This document shows positions 9,071 through 18,080 of a DNA stretch of 31,917 nt, piece after piece. The DNA is from Isotricha intestinalis. Its lineage: Eukaryota; Ciliophora; Litostomatea; Vestibuliferida; Isotrichidae. The notes beneath the pieces were generated by a model, which ran no database searches, was not told the origin of the DNA, and saw nothing but the letters and a program-made list of their open reading frames with translations. A program made the translations under genes and the position numbers. Where the stretch lies: assembly GCA_023807065.1 (NCBI GenBank), contig JAJJLU010003776.1, positions 1 to 31,917 of the forward strand. Reading direction: 5' to 3'. Position 1 is the stretch's first letter. Each line of letters starts with the position of its first letter.

Positions 9071-9962
9071 TTAAATTTGGAGCAATAATTGTCGAAAACA
9101 AAATATTTAATATTAAAGACGTTAAATTTAAATAAAAACAAAAACAGTATTTTTCCTATAAATATGTTAAATATAATAAATTAATATACTTTTATTTAAA
9201 ATTAAACTGGTTTTAATATTTCAATAACCAATTATTATTTGAAAAATAAAAGATAAAATTTATTATTATAACTATAAAACAACAAAATTATTTTTTTTTA
9301 TCTTTTTGAAATTAATATACACTTTTTATTTTATATTTAATGTTTATATTTCGAGTTTTTTAATAATTTATTTGATAAATTATTTTATTCAATCAAATTA
9401 AAAAATCCTTTATTTTAAATAATAAGGATTTTTTAAAAGTCTTATAATAAGATTGGATTTTTCTAAATAAAAATTATAATTTAAAAGAAAAAGAATTAAA
9501 ATTAGTTCTCTTGATTTAGATCTCTAATACTCTGAATAAAATGCTATTATTTTTTTTTATCTTAAATAAGATATCTATTCACAAGAATAAGTATATTAAT
9601 AACAAAAAGAATATAAAGAATTGATATTCAATAAAAAGTAAATTTATTAGAAACAATAAATAGATTTATTTTTAATCAATATTAAATAATTCATATTTTA
9701 AGATAAAGAATAAAGTTCTCAATTTATTATTTAATACTCAATAACAAAGGTAATAATGAATGAATTTAAATTAAATAATTTGTCATTTTAATTCATAACT
9801 TTAAATTTAAATCATTTATAAAAACAAAAAAAATAAAAATCAAATTTTTAAAATAATAAAAATATAATGATAATAATAAAAAATATCTTTTTTTTTTCAA
9901 ATTAAAATTTATTAAATCCATAATTATCTATTGTTTAACATTTATTTTTTATAACACAAATT
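9071..9962. other. 892-bp gene-free convergent region
   Basis: This is the longest stretch without a gene, lying between two genes that point at each other. I found no frame with coding-like codons on either strand, no tRNA B-box and no rRNA-like block. It does hold several small inverted repeats: a GC-containing hairpin at 9400-9434, tatcttaa/ataagata at 9558-9573, and tggtt/aacca arms around 9209-9232. Transcript ends of both neighbours are expected here. A non-coding RNA cannot be ruled out from sequence alone. Confidence 0.55.
9400..9434. repeat. Perfect 11-bp inverted repeat (hairpin)
   Basis: AAAAAATCCTT (9400-9410) and AAGGATTTTTT (9424-9434) are exact reverse complements around a 13-nt A/T loop. 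The arms contain C and G, which makes a chance match less likely than for the many pure A/T palindromes nearby. It sits between convergent genes, where a bidirectional 3'-end or termination signal could lie; that function is inferred. Confidence 0.6.
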
Positions 9963-10583
9963 TTACCAGCCATAATGATGTTTAATAGTTTGAATAAAAT
10001 TGTCTTCAGCAAAATAAACAGCAGGAGCTTTCATAGAATTAAGATCATCATCATTTAAAAAAGATTTGACTTTAATAACGTTAACTTCTTTACAAGGTTT
10101 AATCATAAATCCAGCATTACAAACATATTTAACTTCAGAAGAATCATATTTAGGAATTAAAGTGAAAGTAGAATTAATAAAAGTATTCCAAACAATTTTA
10201 TTATTATTATCATCTAAAATATGTTTATGAATTAAATAGTAATATGTTACATTTATTTCTCCTATACTTTCTTTTAAGTTAATTAATTTTTCATAAACTT
10301 CATCATCATCTCTTTCAAGATAAATTTCTTGTAAAACACTTTTCATTGTTAATGGTAAATTATATTGCTTTACAATATCTTCAATTTTTTGAGTTGATGA
10401 ATTATCCATTCTGAAAGTTGCATTTTGATTTTCTCTTCTTATAATATATTCAAATTCATGTGGTTCAGGTGTATTATTATGATATTGTTCAAATAACTGT
10501 ATTATTTCTTTAAAACTTTCTGATTCACTTTTTGCATTTGACAATAATATTAATAAGAAGGAGATGAGAAGAAAGGATTTCAT
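9963..10583 (-). CDS. Secreted glycoprotein of unknown function (206 aa)
   Basis: I do not recognise a family. The N-terminus is a clear signal peptide (MKSFLLISFLLILLSNAKS, cleavage likely near residue 19), and no other membrane segment follows. The mature chain is acidic and carries five N-glycosylation sequons (NNT, NAT, NSS, NVT, NST) and two cysteines in CNAGFMIKPC, which may form a disulfide loop. It ends in HHYGW. The protein is therefore expected in the secretory pathway or outside the cell. The stop lies beside a long gene-free region and the start faces the phosphatase gene across 456 bp. Codon use matches the neighbourhood. Confidence 0.8.
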   Translation of the reverse strand: MKSFLLISFLLILLSNAKSESESFKEIIQLFEQYHNNTPEPHEFEYIIRRENQNATFRMDNSSTQKIEDIVKQYNLPLTMKSVLQEIYLERDDDEVYEKLINLKESIGEINVTYYYLIHKHILDDNNNKIVWNTFINSTFTLIPKYDSSEVKYVCNAGFMIKPCKEVNVIKVKSFLNDDDLNSMKAPAVYFAEDNFIQTIKHHYGW

Positions 10584-11039
10584 TAAATGTTTATATATTT
10601 AGATATATTTTAATTGTTTAATAATTAATTTATAATTTATTTTGATTTCTTTTATTTTTTATTTTTTATTTTTTTTATTTTCTCCTTTTTGGATTCATTT
10701 TTTCATTCTTTTTTTACGAATATTCTTTAATATATTATTATTATTTTATTATATTTAATTAAATATAAAGATTAAATATATATTCTTAAGGAATATAATT
10801 ATTAAGTTAAAAATGTATAATAATTATTTGAATTAAGTATTAATTAAATATTTTAAAATTAACGACAATTTAAATATCAAATCTCCTATAAATACTTTTT
10901 CATATCTAAATAAAAAATCTATTTATCAAATAGTGAAAATAAAACATAAATAAATTTGCCAAAAATTACCAAATAATGAAGAAATTAAATAATATCAAAA
11001 AGAAAAAAAAATAATATTATGAAAATAATTAAAAAATAA
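10584..11039. other. 456-bp divergent intergenic region
   Basis: This lies between the starts of a minus-strand secreted protein and the plus-strand phosphatase, so it should contain both promoters. The first 100 bp hold T-rich tracts (A-rich on the minus-strand transcript side). A small interrupted palindrome tattc-ttaag-gaata lies at 10781-10795. No gene, RNA or named motif is visible. Confidence 0.5.
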
Positions 11040-12468
11040 ATGAAAAAGCCAAAATCAAAAATAATAGGAAAAATATCATTATCCTCATCATCAAATGATC
11101 CAATATCAAATATATCAACATCTCCAAACAATAACAATAATGTAAATATAATAAACCAAGAGCAAAAATCTCCATTAACAATAAATCACAAAAGAGCAAA
11201 ATCAACAAATAAATTTAAATACATTAAAAACCCTCAACAAATAAATTTAAACTTGATAATATCAAACATATCAAAATACCAAAATAATTATTATCAAACA
11301 ACCTCATTATTATCAAATAATACATTAAAAAAAAATTATCATTCATTATCACCTCAATATTATAGATATAAAAATAAATATTTACTTCCTCCTAAAAATT
11401 CAAATAAAAAAACATTAGTATTAGATTTAGATGAAACTTTAGTTCATTCAGGTTTTATTCCTTTTGATTGTCCTTCAGATGTAATAATTCAAATAGAATT
11501 AGAAAATGAAATTCATGATATTCATGTTTTAGTACGTCCTTATGTTAAAGAATTTTTAGAAGCAATGTCTAAAAGATATGAATTAGTTATTTTCACAGCT
11601 TCAATTTCAAAATATGCAAATCCATTATTAAATATTATTGATAAAAAAGGACATTGTCCTTTTAGATTGTTTAGAGAACATTGTACTTTAATTAATACTG
11701 CTTTTGTTAAAGATTTAACTAGATTAGGAAGGAGATATGAAAGATATTATTATTGTTGATAATTCTCCTGTTGCTTATGCTTTAAATCAATATAATGGTT
11801 TTCCTATTTTAAGTTGGTTTGAAGATAAAAATGATACTGAGTTATTAAAAATTATTCCGATTTTAGAATTTTTAAGTTATGTTCCTGATGTTAGAGAATA
11901 TATTAAAAAGATTGTCTCTGGGAATAAAGTTAAATTTGATATTGTTAGTAAAGTCATTAGTGGTTATAATAATAAATTAAAAAATAATTTATTACCTTTG
12001 AGTATGAGGTTTTTTAATAATAAAGATAATATTCTTCATAAATCTAAATCTACTAAATTAAATTCTTTTAAAAAAATATATAGTGATAATGCTAATAATT
12101 TAAATCAGAATAATAAGAAATTAAAATATAAAAGAGATAAATTAAGTATTACTAATAGTAATGATTTTTTTAATAAAAATAATATTTTTAATATGAATAC
12201 AATGAGATATAATTCTTCTACTAAAAAAATTAGTTTTATGAATAAAGATAAAAATAATAATAATACAAATGGAAATGAAAATTATATTTCTACAAATATT
12301 AATAAAAATGGAATAAAGAAAAAAATACCCAGCTTAGATAATGCTGCTTTAAGAGATTTATTTTCACAATTAAGGAAAAATAATAAAAATTATTCTCAAG
12401 ATAGAGGAAATAATCAAATTACAAATTTTAGTAAATCACAAAGAATTTTTACTAAAAATAAATCTTAA
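11040..12468 (+). CDS. NLI/SCP-type (FCP1-homology) phosphatase, one frameshift
   Basis: The protein is a HAD-superfamily phosphatase of the NLI-interacting-factor/small CTD phosphatase/Dullard group. After a Ser/Asn-rich N-terminus of about 120 residues comes KKTLVLDLDETLVHSGF with the DxDxT nucleophile motif (Asp129, Asp131, Thr133). Then follow VLVRPYVKEFLEAM, ELVIFTASISKYA, RLFREHC, FVKDLTRLGR and, in the +1 frame, MKDIIIVDNSP and PILSWFEDKNDTELL. The frame break lies within ttaggaaggagatatg (11724-11739). Dropping one base of that purine run gives the expected L-G-R-D-M-K-D-I-I-I-V-D-N-S-P. Joined this way the protein has 475 residues, with a C-terminal Asn/Lys-rich tail of about 160 residues. 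Unjoined, the upstream part stops 8 codons later at TGA (11757-11759) and would lack the second catalytic half. Its substrate could be RNA polymerase II CTD or another phosphoserine protein; the sequence does not say. Confidence 0.85.
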
Positions 12469-12576
12469 AAAAATTTTTTTTATTTGTCTAATATTTTTTA
12501 TAGTTTTAAAAAAGTAATTTATTATTTTTTTAAGAGTATAAGTAATAATTAGAATATTTTCAAAATAAAAATAAAA

Positions 12577-13479
12577 ATGAAAAAAGAAGCAAATGAAACA
12601 AAGAAAATAGAACAAATGTCAGTAAATGAATTATTAATGAATATATCATCATTTAAAGAAAATTTAACAGAAATAGAAGAATCAATAAAAGAAGAAAAAG
12701 AAAAAAATCCAGAAGAAAAAAATAATGCAACATTAAAAAGTTTAGAAAATTTAAAATCAGAAGTTTTAAATGCTTTAGAATACTTTAAAAAAAATTTATC
12801 ATATAAAGTAAATGAAATATCATTTAATACTTTACCTATTCAATTAGAATCAATAGGAAAAATAGCTTCAATATATAATGAGAAAGATAGAAAATGGTAT
12901 AATGGATTAATAAAAGATATAAATGAAAAGAAAGAAACATGTAAAATAATATTTTTTGGAGATGAAGAAGAAAACTTAAGAGAAATACCTTTTAAATATA
13001 TTAAATTAAATGATGAAGTATCAGATGAAGATATATTTCCAAATGCAATTTGTAATTGTTTATATAAAGGAGATGGATTATATTATACTGCAAAAATAAA
13101 AAGAATAAGTGAATTAGGAATTCATATTAAATATATTGATTATGATGATGAAGATATTGTAAGTAAAGATTATATTAAAATTAGTCCTGAGCAAAAAATA
13201 GAAAATTATAATAAGAAATATAATATTAATGATAAAGTTGAAAATAAATTTATTCTTCCTGAAAAATTCAAAATTAAACCTAATGATAATGAAGAAACTA
13301 GATTATTAAAAAGAAAAAGAGTTAAAAAAATGAAATATAAATTTAAACAAAATAAACTTGAAGAAATTTGTCAAGAAAAACAACAAAATTGGATTGATTT
13401 TAATAAGAATTTAAATTCAAAAAAAAATAAAAACAAAGCAATAAATGGTTTTACACCAATGAGATTAATTCAAAAATAA
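12577..13479 (+). CDS. SPF30/SMNDC1-like splicing factor with two Tudor domains
   Basis: SPF30 (SMNDC1) is an SMN-related spliceosome assembly factor that binds dimethylarginine tails of Sm proteins. The 300-aa protein matches it along the chain. There is an N-terminal helical region (NELLMNISSFKENLTEIEES, about 18-75) and a Tudor domain at about 91-147 (IGKIASIYNEKDRKWYNGLI, then IIFFGDEEENLREI). The basic C-terminus has LLKRKRVKKMKYKFKQ followed by EKQQNWIDFNKNL (243-279), like the KKKALKKAQRIKELEQ and VKWQQFNNRAY stretches of SPF30. Unusually, a second Tudor-like unit sits at about 153-205 (NCLYKGDGLYYTAKIKRI, then IKYIDYDDEDIV). The second has a full set of cage aromatics (Tyr163, Tyr170, Tyr186, Tyr189). 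The first has Asp129 where the GYGN tyrosine of SPF30 would be. Human SPF30 has one Tudor domain. The ATG follows an A-rich leader (aaataaaaATG). Confidence 0.82.
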   Translation: MKKEANETKKIEQMSVNELLMNISSFKENLTEIEESIKEEKEKNPEEKNNATLKSLENLKSEVLNALEYFKKNLSYKVNEISFNTLPIQLESIGKIASIYNEKDRKWYNGLIKDINEKKETCKIIFFGDEEENLREIPFKYIKLNDEVSDEDIFPNAICNCLYKGDGLYYTAKIKRISELGIHIKYIDYDDEDIVSKDYIKISPEQKIENYNKKYNINDKVENKFILPEKFKIKPNDNEETRLLKRKRVKKMKYKFKQNKLEEICQEKQQNWIDFNKNLNSKKNKNKAINGFTPMRLIQK

Positions 13480-13569
13480 AAAAATAAAATTTAATAAAAC
13501 TTAAAGGATAAAAATAAATAAATATTTATTAAAATTTTTTTTTAAATTGATTTACAATAAAAATAAACT

Positions 13570-15003
13570 TTAAACATCAGATCTTTTAAAAAAAAGAACA
13601 TAAGCATTAGAAGAAGAAGTATCAATTCTTCCAATTTGATGAACAGAAGAATCATTAAATTCATACCAATTATTATCAATTTTAACATAAGCAAAATAAT
13701 GACCATAATCAATTGTTCCACTATGATTTGCAATTGCATATAATTCATAATCTGACCTTATATTATTACAACATTCCTCATCTATATATTTTTTTAAATT
13801 TAACTTTTCTGTAAATTGAACTGATATATTATTCTTTCTTTTTGTTCTATTATTTAATCTTTGAATTGATAAAATTAATATTTCTGGAGGATGAGATAAT
13901 AAAATAATCTTTTCATGAATTGTTTTTTGATGACATTGTTCACATTTTGTTTCAAATTGAATATTTTCTCCTTCAAAATATAAATCTAATAATTTATTAA
14001 TATTTATTGAATAAGTTTCATTTCTTGGAATTAATAAAGGTAAATCTAAAACGTTTTGAAAAGAATAAGTTTTATAATTACAAGTACAATTAAATATATT
14101 AATAATTTGACCATAGAAAGTATCAATAACAATTGAATCTTCTCTTGATTTAAATAAACTATTATATTCATTATTGCATTGTATTTTACTTTTATTTTTT
14201 GTTTCTAATTCTTTATATGGTTTTTTTCCTTTAATTTTATTTAATTCTGAATTTATATCTTCTAATAATATTCTACAGAATTCTTGAGTATCACATTGAT
14301 CATAACCTGCGAATTGACGATGTTTTGATGAAAAAGTACTTTTAAATTCTAAAGGAGAAAATGCATATGATGATGTAGAAAATTTATTTATTAAATCATA
14401 AAATTTATTTGATATTGGAGTTGAGTAATCTATTTTGTTCTTATTTTGAAGCAATCTATTTATAAATATTGGAGTGTGAGATATTATTTGAAGAGATGTA
14501 TTCATGTAACATGTATTTCCTAAGTTTTGTAATCCTAATTTTGATGATGTTATTTTATCTGATGATGAAGATGAAAATAAATTCTGACTGCCATAATTTG
14601 TTTCATTATTTCTTTGTTGGTTATTATCTTTTTTATCATAATCAGACAAATATGAATAATAAGAATTTGGTCTGGATGAATAAATTTGGCTGTTTGAAAT
14701 ATTTTTATAATTACTTGAAGATGGAGTGTTATATTTATTTTGATTATTATTATATTGATTATTTAAATTATTTGAATAATTATTTCCATAATTGTTTGTG
14801 CTTGATGGAGTTAAATATTTATATTGATAATTATTTTGAGAAGATCTTTCATAATTATTATCATAGGGATTATTACTTCTAAGCCTATTTGTTTGAGAAA
14901 TTGAACCTATATTTCTTATAATTTTATTATTATTATAATATGATTGTGGAGTTCTTGTAATATATGAATAACCATTATATCCATTATAAAAATTTGGTTT
15001 CAT
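13570..15003 (-). CDS. Ubiquitin-specific protease (USP, C19 family)
   Basis: The protein is a cysteine deubiquitinase that removes ubiquitin from proteins. The first 150 residues are disordered and rich in Asn, Tyr and Ser. The catalytic core begins with KLGLQNLGNTCYMNTSLQII, nucleophile Cys165. It continues through AGYDQCDTQEFCRILLEDI, then FYGQIINIFNCTC and CEQCHQ (a zinc-ribbon pair in the fingers), PPEILILSIQRL, and ends with HSGTIDYGHYFAYVKI (catalytic His435) and NNWYEFNDSSV (Asn450/Asp451), then AYVLFFKR. All three catalytic positions are present, so it should be active. The core of about 320 residues and the NDSSV form are like the USP2/USP21 type. The substrate cannot be told; the disordered N-terminus may direct location or substrate choice. 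It is the last of three closely spaced minus-strand genes. Confidence 0.93.
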   Translation of the reverse strand: MKPNFYNGYNGYSYITRTPQSYYNNNKIIRNIGSISQTNRLRSNNPYDNNYERSSQNNYQYKYLTPSSTNNYGNNYSNNLNNQYNNNQNKYNTPSSSNYKNISNSQIYSSRPNSYYSYLSDYDKKDNNQQRNNETNYGSQNLFSSSSSDKITSSKLGLQNLGNTCYMNTSLQIISHTPIFINRLLQNKNKIDYSTPISNKFYDLINKFSTSSYAFSPLEFKSTFSSKHRQFAGYDQCDTQEFCRILLEDINSELNKIKGKKPYKELETKNKSKIQCNNEYNSLFKSREDSIVIDTFYGQIINIFNCTCNYKTYSFQNVLDLPLLIPRNETYSININKLLDLYFEGENIQFETKCEQCHQKTIHEKIILLSHPPEILILSIQRLNNRTKRKNNISVQFTEKLNLKKYIDEECCNNIRSDYELYAIANHSGTIDYGHYFAYVKIDNNWYEFNDSSVHQIGRIDTSSSNAYVLFFKRSDV

Positions 15004-15091
15004 TTTTATTTAATATAATTGATTATTTAAAAATTATATTTAATAAATGTCATTTGAAGAAAAAAGAAATTAAGTTAAAAAAATTATAATA

Positions 15092-15826
15092 TTAATTATT
15101 ATTATAATCAGACAACTCAATTTTCCAAATTGTTAAATTTTCTTCAATTGATTTAATCATATTATCAACTTCAGGAATTTTTTGTTCAGGAGCTAATTTT
15201 AAAATAGCTTGTTTATAAACATCATTAACTTTATCATAAGCAAGTTTTAATTCATCAGTTAAAGAATATAAGAAAACAGAATAATTTAAAGCAACAGATA
15301 AAAACAAAGGAGATGAATATTCTAAATTTCCTTTACATAATTCATAAGCATCATCATAACTTTGTTTACATTCATCTTTATATTTTTCAAATTCTTCTTC
15401 TGTTGCAATTTCACCATAATATCTTAAATAATCTGCTTTTAATTTTAAATAAAATATTCTTGCACATATATCATTATCATTATTTACTTTTTCTAATATT
15501 TTAATTGTATCTATTGTTTTAAAGCATAAATCTTTTATTTCTTTCTCTAACATTTTCCTTTTTTCATCAACTAAATTTTTTGGAAGTAAAAATTTATTTC
15601 CTTCATAATTTTCAAAGTCTATTATTGTTTTCCATCCATTTCTTGGAGAAAAAAGTTTTCCTTTTATACTTCTCATAAATAAATTTCTTTCTTCTTCATC
15701 TAAAATATTTTTGTTTAATTCTATTAAATTATATGAATAATCATATGCTTTGTCATATAATTCTAATGATAAACATGTTGAAATTAAAAATTTTAATTGT
15801 GCTTTTGTTAATTTTTCTTTTGACAT
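15092..15826 (-). CDS. 14-3-3 protein, divergent
   Basis: 14-3-3 proteins are dimeric adaptors that bind phosphoserine/threonine motifs in client proteins. The 244-aa length is typical. Diagnostic stretches are LDEEERNLFMRSIKGK, ARIFYLKLKADYLRYYGEI, VALNYSVFLYSL and EENLTIWKIEL. The phosphopeptide pocket is intact by alignment with animal 14-3-3: Lys55 and Arg62 (for Lys49 and Arg56), Arg135-Tyr136 (for Arg127-Tyr128), Asn181 and Asn230. The loop after Trp65 is unusual (GWKTIIDFENYEGN in place of the conserved SSWR..SS.E stretch), and the C-terminal tail is short (SDYNNN). It is expected in the cytosol. It lies 102 bp downstream of a Ser-rich coiled-coil gene on the same strand that carries two RRNS motifs, but nothing shows that the two interact. 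Confidence 0.92.
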   Translation of the reverse strand: MSKEKLTKAQLKFLISTCLSLELYDKAYDYSYNLIELNKNILDEEERNLFMRSIKGKLFSPRNGWKTIIDFENYEGNKFLLPKNLVDEKRKMLEKEIKDLCFKTIDTIKILEKVNNDNDICARIFYLKLKADYLRYYGEIATEEEFEKYKDECKQSYDDAYELCKGNLEYSSPLFLSVALNYSVFLYSLTDELKLAYDKVNDVYKQAILKLAPEQKIPEVDNMIKSIEENLTIWKIELSDYNNN

Positions 15827-15928
15827 TTTTTAAATTAAATTTTATTAAATAAATTATTTTATTTATTTAAATATTCAAAAAAAAATTATTTAAGAAATTA
15901 AACATTTATTTTTTACATTTTAATTTTT

Positions 15929-17674
15929 TTATTTTTTTAAATTAGATAAATCTAATTTACGAGAAGGAACAATATGAATTTTATTATTATTATATATTAT
16001 TTTTTCTATTAATTTTTGTTGTTTTTCTATTTCTTTTTTTTTTCTTTTTTCAATGTTTTTTAATTTTTCTTTTAAATGAGAAGTAATTAAAAATTTATCA
16101 TATTCAATAGGAAATTTAGTCATAAAGATTTGTTTCTCTACTGATAAATCATTTATAACATTTTCAATAATTTTTAATCTTATTAAAGAAGGATGAATAA
16201 CTTTAAGTTCTAATTGTTCTTCTATATTAAAATATTTATAATTATTATTTATATAATTTATTGTATCTTTTAATTTATCTCTAATTAAATTATCAATTTT
16301 AATTTGTTTTGAATTAATTTCATATTTTTTAATTAAGTTTTTTTTTTGTTCATTTAATTCCTCATTTTTATCTTTTAAAATTAATAAAACTTTTTTAACA
16401 TCTTTTAATTCTTCTTCTAATAATTTAGCTCTTCTTTCTTTTTCAATTTGAATTTCTTTTTGAATTAAAGTTTTTTCAATTATTAAAGGACCAATTTCTT
16501 TTTGAATTTCATTATATTCATATAAATATTTAGCAAGTTCATCATGTAAAATTTCATATATTGATTCAAAATCTTCAACAGTATTAAATATAGGTTTATT
16601 TATTATTGGTTTATATTCATATTTTTTTTCTTTAACTATTGATTTTCTTTTTTTTGAATCTGAAGAAAAAAGGTGTTTTTCTGATTTTTTTTTTATTGGT
16701 GTTTTTGAAAAAGTACTATTTAATAAACTATTTCTTCTTAATGATTTTCTAACTGAATTTCTTCTTTCTGTCTTTGGCTCTTCATAATCATTTAATATTA
16801 ATTCTTTTCTTTCTTCATCATTTAAATATTGTTTTAAATCCTCTGGACTAAATTTATTATAATCTAAAGCTTTATTTCTAACATGTAATAAAAATTTTTT
16901 AATTGATAAATAAGAAAAGAATTTTTCTAATAATTTATGTTTTTTAATTTTTAATCTATTTATTTCATTTTTTAAAGAATATTCTTTTAATAATAACTTT
17001 TCATTATTATCTTTTTCATTATCAGTAGTTTTAACAATATTTCTAACAAATTGATTATAAGTTTTAATATAAGAATCAAAATATTTTTCAACAATATTCC
17101 TTCCATACATAGCAATATCAAATTGACGAGAATTTAAACCTTTATGTTCACTATAATAATATAATTCACTTAATAAATATTCATTTATTGAACTTTGAAG
17201 TCTTTCTTCTCTAATATTATTATTGAATAATAATAATTTTCCATAATTTTGTTTATTTATATATTTTTTACCTGTTATATCAATTATTTTTGGTAATTGA
17301 ATTATATTTGAAGGAGAATTTGAAATTGAGTTTGATTCATTATTAAATATTTTACTTGAGTTATTGCTTTTGTTTATATTAAAATTTGAAGACATGTTCG
17401 TTGATGGATTATAAGTTGAAAAAGTCATTAATTTAGAATTATTATTTCTTGATGAATGATTTTTTTTTTTCGGTTTATCTGATTTATTATCAATATTTAT
17501 TTTCTTTCTATGATGAATTATTCTTAATGAAGTAAATTTATGTTCTAATGGAGGTGATGTTATATCACTTTGGGATCTAAATGAAAATTTGTAATTAGGT
17601 TCTGTTGAAATTGAATTATAACTGTCTATGTGAGTATGACTTATTTGACGGTCATTTTTTATTATTGGTTTCAT
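15929..17674 (-). CDS. Basic coiled-coil protein with Ser/Asn-rich N-terminus (581 aa)
   Basis: I cannot assign a family. Residues 1-125 are disordered and rich in Ser, Asn and His. A conserved-looking helical block at about 165-285 includes FDIAMYGRNIVEKYFDSYIK and LLEKFFSYLSIKKFLLHV. A basic linker at 300-350 has two RRNS motifs (304-307 and 313-316), which fit the consensus for basophilic (PKA/PKG-like) kinases. Two coiled coils follow (about 375-460 and 530-570, with long E/K heptads such as KEIQIEKERRAKLLEEELKD). There is no TM, signal peptide or cysteine pattern. The overall look is that of a cytoskeletal or cilium/basal-body structural protein; this is inference from composition. The start ATG is preceded by gtaatat and is the first Met in the frame. 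Confidence 0.78.
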   Translation of the reverse strand: MKPIIKNDRQISHTHIDSYNSISTEPNYKFSFRSQSDITSPPLEHKFTSLRIIHHRKKINIDNKSDKPKKKNHSSRNNNSKLMTFSTYNPSTNMSSNFNINKSNNSSKIFNNESNSISNSPSNIIQLPKIIDITGKKYINKQNYGKLLLFNNNIREERLQSSINEYLLSELYYYSEHKGLNSRQFDIAMYGRNIVEKYFDSYIKTYNQFVRNIVKTTDNEKDNNEKLLLKEYSLKNEINRLKIKKHKLLEKFFSYLSIKKFLLHVRNKALDYNKFSPEDLKQYLNDEERKELILNDYEEPKTERRNSVRKSLRRNSLLNSTFSKTPIKKKSEKHLFSSDSKKRKSIVKEKKYEYKPIINKPIFNTVEDFESIYEILHDELAKYLYEYNEIQKEIGPLIIEKTLIQKEIQIEKERRAKLLEEELKDVKKVLLILKDKNEELNEQKKNLIKKYEINSKQIKIDNLIRDKLKDTINYINNNYKYFNIEEQLELKVIHPSLIRLKIIENVINDLSVEKQIFMTKFPIEYDKFLITSHLKEKLKNIEKRKKKEIEKQQKLIEKIIYNNNKIHIVPSRKLDLSNLKK

Positions 17675-18080
17675 ATATTACATATTTTTTATTTAATATG
17701 AAAATAAGCAAAAATAATTATTCTATTTTTTTTCTTTAAATTTTTTATTTTTTTATTTTTTTATTCATTTTAAATTTAAAATGACATAATAATAGTTTTT
17801 TTGGAACAGAAATATTTTTCCACAAAATTTTACAATCAAATAAAAATTTTTATTACAAATAAAATATATTTAGGAAAAAATAAAATTAAAATATATTTTT
17901 ATTTATTTATTTTAATAGAAAAATTTTTAATTATTTATCATTCCAAATATATAAAATTTTAAATATGAATTCATATTAATAATATCTCTTAATTAATAAT
18001 TATAATTTTGAGATTTATTGTTTTTTGATGAATGATAATAAAAAAATTAAAATTTTTTTATTTAACTAAATAAATAATAT
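17675..18080. other. 406-bp divergent intergenic region
   Basis: It separates the starts of the coiled-coil gene (minus) and the type II membrane protein (plus) and should contain both promoters. It is A/T rich throughout with long T runs near the minus-strand gene. I see no gene, RNA gene or motif I can name. Confidence 0.5.

Noticed and set aside
9481..9545. Possible tRNA or small RNA in the richer patch of the long gap
   Set aside because: No GGTTCRANNCC-type B-box, no cloverleaf pairing and no run of conserved bases were found by eye.
11706..11727. A 22-nt GT-AG intron that would join the two phosphatase frames
   Set aside because: Removing it would delete the conserved VKDLTRL segment. 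A one-base omission keeps the family motif intact.
13517..13530. Perfect palindrome aataaatatttatt in a convergent gap
   Set aside because: It consists only of A and T, and such palindromes are expected by chance at this composition.
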